Origin: Muricea muricata
Taxonomy: Eukaryota > Cnidaria > Anthozoa > Malacalcyonacea > Plexauridae
Assembly (NCBI GenBank): GCA_963855995.1
Contig: OY979731.1
Span: 5,054,942-5,118,941 of the forward strand
Direction of reading: 5' to 3'
Length of the DNA: 64,000 nucleotides
The notes under the pieces were generated by a model. It did no database searches. It worked only from the letters and a program-made list of their open reading frames with translations, and was not told the DNA's origin. Made by a program: the position numbers and the translations under genes. Positions 1 to 10,553 of the stretch are shown here, piece by piece; position 1 is the first letter of the stretch; every line of letters begins with the position of its first letter.

Positions 1-208
1 TCTTAGAACCATAAAAGTCGCGTTTTAAGCGTTCTAGAAGCGATTTGAGCGTAAAAACATGCTCAAATGACCAAATAAAAATTGCCGTCTTAGATCGACC
101 ACGGCAACGTTTTAGAGCTTAAAATGGTGTTTTCAGTGCTAAAGTGAACGAGTTGAGCGCAATGATGTACTGCAATCAGGGACCTAAAAGAGACCTTCTA
201 AATGGAAA
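1..208 (+). repeat. Partial monomer at window edge, B-like
   Basis: The window opens inside a monomer that differs from typical domain A classes. It has CCATAAAAGTCGCG, CCAAATAAAAATTGCC and TTAGATCGACC. These markers are otherwise typical of domain B (for example near 44,030-44,060, 44,300 and 51,790) and of the B-like island near 28,510. From about 160 onward it changes into an ordinary X2 context. It is either an exchange junction or the edge of another B-type segment to the left. Confidence 0.7.
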
Positions 209-557
209 TTGCAGAACTTACCAAGTCGGGAATCATGATTTCGGCGCTCAAACCATCGAGATGAATGACACAACATGTTGAAATGAGAAACCTATAACTT
301 TCTTGTAAACTGAAAAGAAACGATCTTAGAAGCATCAAAATCGCGTTTTAAGTGTTCTAGAAGCGATTTGAGCGGGAAAACATGCTCAAATCACTAACTA
401 AAAATTGCCGTCTTAAATCGATCACATCGACGTCTTACAGCTTGAAATGCTGTTTTCAGTGCTAAAGTGAACGAGTTGAGCGCAATGATGTACTTTAATG
501 ACGGATCTTAAAAAAGACCTTCTAATTTGATATTGCAGAACTTAGCAAGTCGGGAAT

Positions 558-576
558 CATGTTTTCGGCGCTCAAA
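558..576 (-). other. Motif Q: inverted partner of the hairpin-core motif
   Basis: Read on the minus strand, this is TTTGAGCG-CC-GAAAACATG. On the plus strand at 691-708 the same monomer has TTTGAGCG-T-GAAAACATG, the left arm and loop of the hairpin (motif P). The similarity extends to a CGAT just outside both. Every monomer therefore carries the motif twice in opposite orientations, about 115 bp apart. The shared core of 17 matching bases in a 323-bp unit is unlikely to be chance. Confidence 0.8.
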
Positions 577-855
577 CCATCGAGATGACCGAAACAACAT
601 GTTGAAATGTGAAACCTGTAACTTGCTTGTAAACTGAAAAGAAACGACCTTAGAACCATCAAAATCGCGTTTTAAGCGTTCTAGAAGGAATTTGAGCGTG
701 AAAACATGCTCAAATCACCAACTAAAAATTGCTGTCTTAAATCGATCACGGCGACGTTTTACAGCTTAAAATGCGGTTTTCAGTGCTAAAGTGAACGAGT
801 TGAGCGCAATGATGTACTGCAATCACGGATCTAAAAGAGACCTTCTAAATGGATA

Positions 856-1178
856 TTGCAGAACTTAGCAAGTCGAGAATCATGTTTACGGCGGTCAAAC
901 CATCGAGATGACCGAAACAACATGTTGAAATGTGAAACCTATAACTTGCTTGTAAACTCAAAAGAAACGACCTTAGAACCATCAAAATCGCGTTTTAAGC
1001 GTGCTAAAAGCGATTTGAGCGTAAAAACATGCTCAAATCACCAACAAAAAATTTCCGTCTTAAATCGATAACGGCGACGTTTTAGAGCTTAAAATGATGT
1101 TTTCAGTGCTAAAGTGAATGAGTTGAGCGCAATGATGTACTGCAATCACAGATCTAAAAGAGACCTTCTAAATGGATA
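856..1178 (+). repeat. Representative monomer, class M1, with internal anatomy
   Basis: This monomer shows the parts shared by the family. In order: the phase mark TTGCAGAACTTAGC; the reverse-oriented motif Q (CATGTTTACGGCG..., here the diverged M1 form); a 10-bp palindrome CAACATGTTG at 918-927; an A-rich stretch ending in AAAAGAAACGACC; TCGCGTTTTAAGCG; the hairpin GATTTGAGC / GCTCAAATC; a CpG-rich stretch ATCGATAACGGCGACG; the near-palindrome TTTTAGAGCTTAAAA; and GAGTTGAGCGCAATGATG, which contains a third TTGAGCG. M1 copies start near 856, 2149, 3442, 5058, 5704, 8614, 10554, 10877, 14110, 15403, 16696, 19929, 21222, 22515, 23161, 25100, 26070, 29303, 31889, 33182, 34475, 35768, 39648 and 40941. 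A frame of 71 codons is open through each M1 copy but starts at TTG. Confidence 0.92.
918..927. other. Representative 10-bp palindrome CAACATGTTG
   Basis: A perfect palindrome found in most monomers between motif Q and the A-rich stretch. It is changed to TAACATGTTG in M3 and some B monomers, to CAATATGTTG near 24,839 and 25,809, and to CAGCATGTTG in a B subset (near 44,881, 52,633, 55,217). Several mosaic junctions fall close to it. I assign no function. Confidence 0.75.
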
Positions 1179-1501
1179 TTGCAGAACTTAGCAAGTCGAG
1201 AATCATGTTTACGGCGCTCAAACCATCGAGATGACCGAAACAACATGTTGAAATGACAAATCTATAACTTGCTTGTAAACTTAAAAGAAACGACCTTAGA
1301 ACCATCAAAATTGCGTTTTAAGCGTTCTAGAAGCGATTTGAGCGTGAAAACATGCTCAAATCACCAACTAAAAATTGCCGTTTTAAATCGACCATGGCGA
1401 CGTTGTAGAGCTTAAAATGGTGTTTTTAGTGCTAGAGTTAACGAGTTGAGCGCAATGATGTACTGCAATCACGGACCTAAAAGAGACCTTCTAAATGGAA
1501 T
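1179..1501 (+). repeat. Representative monomer, class M2
   Basis: M2 is marked by GAAATGACAAATC in place of the usual GTGAAACC and by AAAATTGCG in place of AAAATCGCG. Its hairpin is perfect (1335-1362). Copies follow M1 in nearly all regular units (for example near 2472, 11200, 14433, 15726, 17019, 20252, 21545, 29626, 32212, 33505, 36091, 39971, 41264). M2 also occurs out of order near 7644, 9584, 24130 and 42234, where it marks rearranged junctions. Confidence 0.9.
1335..1362. other. Representative hairpin: 9-bp arms, 10-nt loop
   Basis: GATTTGAGC (1335-1343) and GCTCAAATC (1354-1362) are perfect reverse complements separated by GTGAAAACAT. The element occurs once per monomer at the same place. 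It is intact in M1, M2, X1 and X2, 8 bp in X3, broken on the right in M3 and X4, and weakened on the left in M4. In domain B it ranges from perfect to lost. It could be a dimeric protein site, a DNA cruciform or an RNA hairpin; nothing here decides between them. Confidence 0.85.
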
Positions 1502-1825
1502 TTGCAGAACTTAGCAAGTCGGGAATCATGTTTTCGGCGCTAAAACCATCGAGATGAGCGAAATAACATGTATAAATGAGAAACCTATAACTTGCTAGTA
1601 AACTGAAAAGAAACGATCTTAGAACCATCAAAATCGCGTTTTAAGCGTTCTAGAAGCAATTTGAGCGTGAAAACATGTTAAAATAACTAACTAAAAATTG
1701 CCGTCTTAAATCGATCACATCGACGTTTTACAGCTTGAAATGCTGTTTTCAGTGCTAAAGTGAACGAGTTGAGCGCAATGATGTACTGCAATGACGGTTC
1801 TAAAAAAAGACCTTCTAATTTGATA
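1502..1825 (+). repeat. Representative monomer, class M3 (hairpin right arm lost)
   Basis: M3 carries GCGCTAAAACC, GAGCGAAATAAC and GCTAGTAAACTG. The left hairpin arm survives (AATTTGAGC), but the right arm reads GTTAAAATA, so the inverted repeat is destroyed. At 324 bp it is one base longer than its neighbours, which gives the tetramer its 1,293-bp length. The copy at 1502 also has a private change, CATGTATAAATG near 1568, shared only with the copy near 21,868. A variant M3' with GCCTTCTAGAAGCG and an intact hairpin leads into X1 at the start of each composite unit (near 11523, 17342, 26393, 29949, 36414). Confidence 0.88.
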
Positions 1826-2148
1826 TTGCAGAACTTAGCAAGTCCGGAATCATGTTTTTGGCGCTCAAACCATCGAGATGACCGAAACAACATGTTGAAA
1901 TGTGAAACCTATAACTTGCTTGTACACTGAAAAGAAACGACCTTAGAACCATCAAAATCGCGTTTTAAGCGTTCTAGAAGTAATTTTAGCGTGAAAACAT
2001 GCTCAAATCATCAACTAAAAATTGCTGTCTTAAATCGATCACGGCGACGTTTTACAGCTTAAAATGCGGTTTTCAGTGCTAAAGTGAACGAGTTGAGCGC
2101 AATGATGTACTGCAATCACGGATCTAAAAGAGACCTTCTAAATGGATA
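1826..2148 (+). repeat. Representative monomer, class M4 (hairpin left arm altered)
   Basis: M4 has AAGTCCGGAATC, CTTGTACACTG and TAATTTTAGCG. The right hairpin arm GCTCAAATC is intact, but the left arm reads ATTTTAGC, so pairing is weakened. It closes both the tetramer and the long X-series and is always followed by M1 in regular units. Copies start near 3119, 8291, 10230, 13787, 15080, 16373, 19606, 20899, 22192, 24777, 25747, 28980, 31566, 32859, 34152, 35445, 39324, 40618, 41911 and 42881. On the minus strand a frame of about 68 codons is open across the M3/M4 junction; it is a by-product of the repeat. Confidence 0.88.
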
Positions 2149-3441
2149 TTGCAGAACTTAGCAAGTCGAGAATCATGTTTACGGCGGTCAAACCATCGAG
2201 ATGACCGAAACAACATGTTGAAATGTGAAACCTATAACTTGCTTGTAAACTCAAAAGAAACGACCTTAGAACCATCAAAATCGCGTTTTAAGCGTGCTAA
2301 AAGCGATTTGAGCGTAAAAACATGCTCAAATCACCAACAAAAAATTGCCGTCTTAAATCGATAACTGCGACGTTTTAGAGCTTAAAATGATGTTTTCAGT
2401 GCTAAAGTGAATGAGTTGAGCGCAATGATGTACTGCAATCACAGAACTAAAAGAGACCTTCTAAATGGATATTGCAGAACTTAGCAAGTCGAGAATCATG
2501 TTTACGGCGCTCAAACCATCGAGATGACCGAAACAACATGTTGAAATGACAAATCTATAACTTGCTTGTAAACTTAAAAGAAACGACCTTAGAACCATCA
2601 AAATTGCGTTTTAAGCGTTCTAGAAGCGATTTGAGCGTGAAAACATGCTCAAATCACCAACTAAAAATTGCCGTTTTAAATCGACCATGGCGACGTTTTA
2701 GAGCTTAAAATGGTGTTTTTAGTGCTAGAGTTAACGAGTTGAGCGCAATGATGTACTGCAATCACGGACCTAAAAGAGACCTTCTAAATGGAATTTGCAG
2801 AACTTAGCAAGTCGGGAATCATGTTTTCGGCGCTAAAACCATCGAGATGAGCGAAATAACATGTTGAAATGAGAAACCTATAACTTGCTAGTAAACTGAA
2901 AAGAAACGATCTTAGAACCATCAAAATCGCGTTTTAAGCGTTCTAGAAGCAATTTGAGCGTGAAAACATGTTAAAATAACTAACTAAAAATTGCCGTCTT
3001 AAATCGATCACATCGACGTTTTACAGCTTGAAATGCTGTTTTCAGTGCTAAAGTGAACGAGTTGAGCGCAATGATGTACTGCAATGACGGTTCTAAAAAA
3101 AGACCTTCTAATTTGATATTGCAGAACTTAGCAAGTCCGGAATCATGTTTACGGCGCTCAAACCATCGAGATGACCGAAACAACATGTTGAAATGTGAAA
3201 CCTATAACTTGCTTGTACACTGAAAAGAAACGACCTTAGAACCATCAAAATCGCGTTTTAAGCGTTCTAGAAGTAATTTTAGCGTGAAAACATGCTCAAA
3301 TCACCAACTAAAAATTGCTGTCTTAAATCGATCACGGCGACGTTTTACAGCTTAAAATGCGGTTTTCAGTGCTAAAGTGAACGAGTTGAGCGCAATGATG
3401 TACTGCAATCACGGATCTAAAAGAGACCTTCTAAATGGATA
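2149..3441 (+). repeat. 1,293-bp tetramer HOR copy
   Basis: Second consecutive M1-M2-M3-M4 unit. It carries the private changes GATAACTGCGACG near 2363 and CACAGAAC near 2448, both found again near 22,727 and 22,805. Its M4 has CATGTTTACGG in place of the usual CATGTTTTTGG. Confidence 0.92.
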
Positions 3442-6400
3442 TTGCAGAACTTAGCAAGTCGAGAATCATGTTTACGGCGGTCAAACCATCGAGATGACCG
3501 AAACAACATGTTGAAATGTGAAACCTATAACTTGCTTGTAAACTCAAAAGAAACGACCTTAGAACCATCAAAATCGCGTTTTAAGCGTGCTAAAAGCGAT
3601 TTGAGCGTAAAAACATGCTCAAATCACCAACAAAAAATTGCCGTCTTAAATCGATAACGGCGACGTTTTAGAGCTTAAAATGGTGTTTTTAGTCCTATAG
3701 TGAACGAGTTGAGCGCAATGATGTACTGCAATCACGGACCTAAAAGAGACCTTCTAAATGGAATTTGCAGAACTTACCAAGTCGGGAATCAAGATTTCGG
3801 CGCTCAAACCATCGAGATGAATGAAAAAACATGTTGAAATGAGAAACCTATAACTTGCTTGTAAACTGAAAAGAAACGATCTTAGAACCATCAAAATCGC
3901 GTTTTAAGCGTTCTAGAAGCAATTTGATCGTGAAAACATGTTAAAATCACTAACTAAAAATTGCCGTCTTAAATCGATCACATCGACGTTTTACAGCTTG
4001 AAATGCTGTTTTCAGTGCTAAAGTGAACGAGTTGAGCGCAATGATGTACTGCAATGACGGTTCTAAAAAAAGACCTTCTAGTTTGATATTGCAGAACTTA
4101 GCAAGTCGGGAATCATGTTTTTTGCGCTCAAACCATCGAGATGACCGAAACAACATGTTGAAATGTGAAACCTATAACTTTCTTGTACACTGAAAAGAAA
4201 CGACCTTAGAACCATCAAAATCGCGTTTTAAGCGTTCTAGAAGCGATTTGAGCCTGAAAACATGCTCAAATCACCAACTAAAAATTCCCGTTTTAAATCG
4301 ACCACGGCGACGTTTTAGAGCTTAAAATGGTGTTTTTAGTGCTAGAGTGAATGAGTTGAGCACAATCATGTACTGTAATCACGGACCTAAAAAAGACTTT
4401 CTAAATGGAATTTGCAGAACTTAGCAAGTCGGGAATCATGTTTTCGGCGCTCAAACCATCGAGATAAGCGAAATAACATGTTGAAATGAGAAACCTATAA
4501 CTTGCTTGTAAACTCAAAAGAAACGATCTTAGCACCATCAAAATCGCGTTTTAAGCGTCCTAGAGGCGTTTTGAGCGTAAAAACATGCTCATATCACCAA
4601 CTTAAAATTGCCGTCTTAAAACGACCATGGCGACGTTTTAGAGCTTAAAATGGTGTTTTTAGTGCAAGAGTTAACGAATTGAGCGCAATGATGTACTGCA
4701 ATCACGGACCTAAAAGAGACCTTCTAAATGGAATTTGCAGAACTTAGCAAGTCGGGAATCATGTTTTCGGCGCTAAAACCATCGAGATGAGCGAAATAAC
4801 ATGTTGAAATGAGAAACCTATAACTTGCTTGTAAACTGAAAAGAAACGATCTTAGAAGCATCAAAATCGCGTTTTAAGCCTTCTAGAAGCGATTTGAGCG
4901 TGAAAACATGCTCAAATCACTAACTAAAAATTGCCGTCTTAAATAGATCACGGCGACGTTTTACAGCTTAAAATGCGGTTTTCAGTGCTAAAGTGAACGA
5001 GTTGAGCGCAATGATGTACTGCAATCACGGATCTAAAAGAGACCTTCTAAATGGATATTGCAGAACTTAGCAAGTCGAGAATCATGTTTACGGCGGTCAA
5101 ACCATCGAGATGACCGAAACAACATGTTGAAATGTGAAACCTATAACTTGCTTGTAAACTCCAAAGAAACGACCTTAGAACCATCAAAATCGCGTTTTAA
5201 GCGTGCTAAAAGCGATTTGAGCGTAAAAACATGCTCAAATCACCAACAAAAAATTGCCGTCTTAAATCGATAGCGGCGACGTTTTAGAGCTTAAAATGAT
5301 GTTTTCAGTGCTAAAGTGAATGAGTTGAGCGCAATGATGTACTGCAATCACGGATCTAAAAGAGACCTTCTAAATGGAAATTGCAGAACTTACCAAGTCG
5401 GGAATCATGATTTCGGCGCTCAAACCATCGAGATGAATGACACAACATGTTGAAATGAGAAACCTATAACTTTCTTGTAAACTGAAAAGAAACGATCTTA
5501 GAAGCATCAAAATCGCGTTTTAAGTGTTCTAGAAGCGATTTGAGCGGGAAAACATGCTCAAATCACTAACTAAAAATTGCCGTCTTAAATAGATCACGGC
5601 GACGTTTTACAGCTTAAAATGCGGTTTTCAGTGCTAAAGTGAACGAGTTGAGCGCAATGATGTACTGCAATCACGGATCTAAAAGAGACCTTCTAAATGG
5701 ATATTGCAGAACTTAGCAAGTCGAGAATCATGTTTACGGCGGTCAAACCATCGAGATGACCGAAACAACATGTTGAAATGTGAAACCTATAACTTGCTTG
5801 TAAACTCAAAAGAAACGACCTTAGAACCATCAAAATCGCGTTTTAAGCGTGCTAAAAGCGATTTGAGCGTAAAAACATGCTCAAATCACCAACAAAAAAT
5901 TGCCGTCTTAAATCGATAGCGGCGACGTTTTAGAGCTTAAAATGATGTTTTCAGTGCTAAAGTGAATGAGTTGAGCGCAATGATGTACTGCAATCACGGA
6001 TCTAAAAGAGACCTTCTAAATGGAAATTGCAGAACTTACCAAGTCGGGAATCATGATTTCGGCGCTCAAACCATCGAGATGAATGACACATTATGTTGAA
6101 ATGAGAAACCTATAACTTTCTTGTAAACTGAAAAGAAACGATCTTAGAAGCATCAAAATCGCGTTTTAAGTGTTCTAGAAGCGATTTGAGCGGGAAAACA
6201 TGCTCAAATCACTAACTAAAAATTGCCGTCTTAAATCGATCACATCGACGTTTTACAGCTTAAAATGCTGTTTTCAGTGCTAAAGTGAACGAGTTGAGCG
6301 CAATGATGTACTTTAATGACGGATCTTAAAAAAGACCTTCTAATTTGATATTGCAGAACTTAGCAAGTCGGGAATCATGTTTTCGGCACTCAAACCATCG

Positions 6401-9400
6401 AGATGACCGAAACAACATGTTGAAATGTGAAACCTGTAACTTGCTTGTAAACTGAAAAGAAACGACCTTAGAACCATCAAAATCGCGTTTTAAGCGTTCT
6501 AGAAGGAATTTGAGCGTGAAAACATGCTCAAATCACCAACTTAAAATTGCCGTCTTAAATCGACCACGGCGACGTTTTAGAGCTTAAAATGGTGTTTTTA
6601 GTCCTATAGTGAACGAGTTGAGCGCAATGATGTACTGCAATCACGGACCTAAAAGAGACCTTCTAAATGGAATTTGCAGAACTTACCAAGTCGGGAATCA
6701 TGATTTCGGCGCTCAAACCATCGAGATGAATGAAAAAACATGTTGAAATGAGAAACCTATAACTTGCTTGTAAACTGAAAAGAAACGATCTTAGAACCAT
6801 CAAAATCGCGTTTTAAGCGTTCTAGAAGCAATTTGAGCGTGAAAACATGTTAAAATAACTAACTAAAAATTGCCGTCTTAAATCGATCACATCGACGTTT
6901 TACAGCTTGAAATGCTGTTTTCAGTGCTAAAGTGAACGAGTTGAGCGCAATGATGTACTTTAATGACGGATCTTAAAAAAGACCTTCTAATTTGATATTG
7001 CAGAACTTAGCAAGTCGGGAATCATGTTTTCGGCGCTCAAACCATCGAGATGACAGAAACAACATGTTGAAATGTGAAACCTATAACTTGCTTGTAAACT
7101 GAAAAGAAACGACCTTAGAACCATCAAAATCGCGTTTTAAGCGCTCAAAAAGCGATTTGAGCGTAAAAACATGCTCAAATCACCAACTAAAAATTGCTAT
7201 CTTAAATCGACCACGGCGACGTTTTAGAGCTTAAAATAGTGTTTTTAGTCCTATAGTGAACGAGTTGAGCGCAATGATGTACTGCAATCACGGACCTAAA
7301 AGAGACCTTCTAAATGGAATTTGCAGAACTTACCAAGTCGGGAATCATGATTTCGGCGCTCAAACCATCGAGATGAATGAAAAAACATGTTGAAATGAGA
7401 AACCTATAACTTGCTTGTAAACTGAAAAGAAACGATCTTAGAACCATCAAAATCGCGTTTTAAGCGTTCTAGAAGCAATTTGAGCGTGAAAACATGTTAA
7501 AATAACTAACTAAAAATTGCCGTCTTAAATCGATCACATCGACGTTTTACAGCTTGAAATGCTGTTTTCAGTGCTAAAGTGAACGAGTTGAGCGCAATGA
7601 TGTACTGCAATCACGGATCTAAAAGAGACCTTCTAAATGGATATTGCAGAACTTAGCAAGTCGAGAATCATGTTTACGGCGCTCAAACCATCGAGATGAC
7701 CGAAACAACATGTTGAAATGACAAATCTATAACTTGCTTGTAAACTTAAAAGAAACGACCTTAGAACCATCAAAATTGCGTTTTAAGCGTTCTAGAAGCG
7801 ATTTGAGCGTGAAAACATGCTCAAATCACCAACTAAAAATTGCCGTTTTAAATCGACCATGGCGACGTTTTAGAGCTTAAAATGGTGTTTTTAGTGCTAG
7901 AGTTAACGAGTTGAGCGCAATGATGTACTGCAATCACGGACCTAAAAGAGACCTTCTAAATGGAATTTGCAGAATTTAGCAAGTCGGGAATCATGTTTTC
8001 GGCGCTAAAACCATCGAGATGAGCGAAATAACATGTTGAAATGAGAAACCTATAACTTGCTAGTAAACTGAAAAGAAACGATCTTAGAACCATCAAAATC
8101 GCGTTTTAAGCGTTCTAGAAGCAATTTGAGCGTGCAAACATGTTAAAATAACTAACTAAAAATTGCCGTCTTAAATCGATCACATCGACGTTTTACAGCT
8201 TGAAATGCTGTTTTCAGTGCTAAAGTGAACGAGTTGAGCGCAATGATGTACTGCAATGACGGTTCTAAAAAAAGACCTTCTAATTTGATATTGCAGAACT
8301 TAGCAAGTCTGGAATCATGTTTTTGGCGCTCAAACCATCGAGATGACCGAAACAACATGTTGAAATGTGAAACCTATAACTTGCTTGTACACTGAAAAGA
8401 AACGACCTTAGAACCATCAAAATCGCGTTTTAAGCGTTCTAGAAGTAATTTTAGCGTGAAAACATGCTCAAATCACCAACTAAAAATTGCTGTCTTAAAT
8501 CGATCACGGCGACGTTTTACAGCTTAAAATGCGGTTTTCAGTGCTAAAGTGAACGAGTTGAGCGCAATGATGTACTGCAATCACGGATCTAAAAGAGACC
8601 TTCTAAATGGATATTGCAGAACTTAGCAAGTCGAGAATCATGTTTACGGCGGTCAAACCATCGAGATGACCGAAACAACATGTTGAAATGTGAAACCTAT
8701 AACTTGCTTGTAAACTCAAAAGAAACGACCTTAGAACCATCAAAATCGCGTTTTAAGCGTGCTAAAAGCGATTTGAGCGTAAAAACATGCTCAAATCACC
8801 AACAAAAAATTGCCGTCTTAAATCGATAGCGGCGACGTTTTAGAGCTTAAAATGATGTTTTCAGTGCTAAAGTGAATGAGTTGAGCGCAATGATGTACTG
8901 CAATCACGGATCTAAAAGAGACCTTCTAAATGAAAATTGCAGAACTTACCAAGTCGGGAATCATGATTTCGGCGCTCAAACCATCGAGATGAATGACACA
9001 ACATGTTGAAATGAGAAACCTATAACTTTCTTGTAAACTGAAAAGAAACGATCTTAGAAGCATCAAAATCGCGTTTTAAGTGTTCTAGAAGCGATTTGAG
9101 CGGGAAAACATGCTCAAATCACTAACTAAAAATTGCCGTCTTAAATCGATCACATCGACGTTTTACAGCTTAAAATGCTGTTTTCAGTGCTAAAGTGAAC
9201 GAGTTGAGCGCAATGATGTACTTTAATGACGGATCTTAAAAAAGACCTTCTAATTTGATATTGCAGAACTTAGCAAGTCGGGAATCATGTTTTCGGCACT
9301 CAAACCATCGAGATGACCGAAACAACATGTTGAAATGTGAAACCTGTAACTTGCTTGTAAACTGAAAAGAAACGACCTTAGAACCATCAAAATCGCGTTT

Positions 9401-10553
9401 TAAGCGTTCTAGAAGGAATTTGAGCGTGAAAACATGCTCAAATCACCAACTTAAAATTGCCGTCTTAAATCGACCACGGCGACGTTTTAGAGCTTAAAAT
9501 GGTGTTTTTAGTCCTATAGTGAACGAGTTGAGCGCAATGATGTACTGCAATCACGGATCTAAAAGAGACCTTCTAAATGGATATTGCAGAACTTAGCAAG
9601 TCGAGAATCATGTTTACGGCGCTCAAACCATCGAGATGACCGAAACAACATGTTGAAATGACAAATCTATAACTTGCTTGTAAACTTAAAAGAAACGACC
9701 TTAGAACCATCAAAATTGCGTTTTAAGCGTTCTAGAAGCGATTTGAGCGTGAAAACATGCTCAAATCACCAACTAAAAATTGCCGTTTTAAATCGACCAT
9801 GGCGACGTTTTAGAGCTTAAAATGGTGTTTTTAGTGCTAGAGTTAACGAGTTGAGCGCAATGATGTACTGCAATCACGGACCTAAAAGAGACCTTCTAAA
9901 TGGAATTTGCAGAATTTAGCAAGTCGGGAATCATGTTTTCGGCGCTAAAACCATCGAGATGAGCGAAATAACATGTTGAAATGAGAAACCTATAACTTGC
10001 TAGTAAACTGAAAAGAAACGATCTTAGAACCATCAAAATCGCGTTTTAAGCGTTCTAGAAGCAATTTGAGCGTGCAAACATGTTAAAATAACTAACTAAA
10101 AATTGCCGTCTTAAATCGATCACATCGACGTTTTACAGCTTGAAATGCTGTTTTCAGTGCTAAAGTGAACGAGTTGAGCGCAATGATGTACTGCAATGAC
10201 GGTTCTAAAAAAAGACCTTCTAATTTGATATTGCAGAACTTAGCAAGTCCGGAATCATGTTTTTGGCGCTCAAACCATCGAGATGACCGAAACAACATGT
10301 TGAAATGTGAAACCTATAACTTGCTTGTACACTGAAAAGAAACGACCTTAGAACCATCAAAATCGCGTTTTAAGCGTTCTAGAAGTAATTTTAGCGTGAA
10401 AACATGCTCAAATCACCAACTAAAAATTGCTGTCTTAAATCGATCACGGCGACGTTTTACAGCTTAAAATGCGGTTTTCAGTGCTAAAGTGAACGAGTTG
10501 AGCGCAATGATGTACTGCAATCACGGATCTAAAAGAGACCTTCTAAATGGATA
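3442..10553 (+). repeat. Rearranged part of domain A (mixed M, X and B-like monomers)
   Basis: Here the regular order breaks down. The M1 at 3442 switches into an X3-type tail at about 3,660-3,710. It is followed by X4, an M4-like monomer, and a B-like stretch near 4,280-4,700 (CACAATCATGTACTG, AAAAAAGACTTTC, GAGATAAGCG). Then come M3', two M1-X2 dimers, an X3/X4 series, M2-M3-M4, M1, X2-X3, M2-M3-M4 and M1. The sequence near 7,968-8,613 (M3-M4) reappears near 9,907-10,553 at an offset of about 1,940 bp, sharing the unusual GCAGAATTTAGC and GCGTGCAAAC. The picture is one of repeated unequal exchange. Confidence 0.8.
5058..6349 (+). repeat. Two tandem copies of a 646-bp M1-X2 dimer
   Basis: M1 at 5058 and X2 at about 5381 are followed by the same pair at 5704 and about 6027, offset 646 bp. 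Both M1 copies share GATAGCGGCGACG in place of GATAACGG. The second X2 has the private change CACATTATGTTG near 6088. M1-X2 adjacency also occurs at 8614-9259, again with GATAGCGG, so the three pairs are related. Confidence 0.87.

Larger units (their letters stand above)
856..2148 (+). repeat. 1,293-bp tetramer HOR copy (M1-M2-M3-M4)
   Basis: First complete four-monomer unit. The next unit repeats its four class markers in order at an offset of exactly 1,293 bp. Private changes here include AAAATTTCCGTC near 1048 and CACAGATC near 1147. The latter recurs near 21,513, showing that this copy is related to the tetramer 20.4 kb away. Confidence 0.92.

Noticed and set aside
541-580. Possible CENP-B box (TTCGNNNNANNCGGG) near TTTTCGGCGCTCAAACC or AGCAAGTCGGG
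   Set aside because: Checked by eye on both strands. The TTCG and CGGG parts do not occur at the right spacing, and the required A is absent in the TTCG context. No match to the minimal box.
580-600. Possible RNA polymerase III B box (GGTTCRANNCC) in GGTTTGAGCGC on the minus strand
   Set aside because: It differs from the consensus at several positions, and there is no A box at a suitable distance and no T-run terminator.
856-1071. Recurrent 71-codon plus-strand frame in every M1 monomer, nearly unchanged in about 24 copies
   Set aside because: The near-identity follows from array homogenisation, not protein selection; bases outside the frame are just as conserved. The first codon is TTG, and classes M2-M4 interrupt the frame.
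1321-1345. Rho-independent terminator or bacterial operator at the hairpin
   Set aside because: The hairpin is AT-rich with a 10-nt loop and no following T-run, and the context is a eukaryote-type satellite.
1687-1893. Recurrent 68-codon minus-strand frame spanning the M3/M4 junction, with an ATG
   Set aside because: It spans two monomers and overlaps the hairpin and motif Q on the opposite strand. The sequence is low in informative features and tied to one monomer junction. Most likely a chance open frame copied by the HOR.
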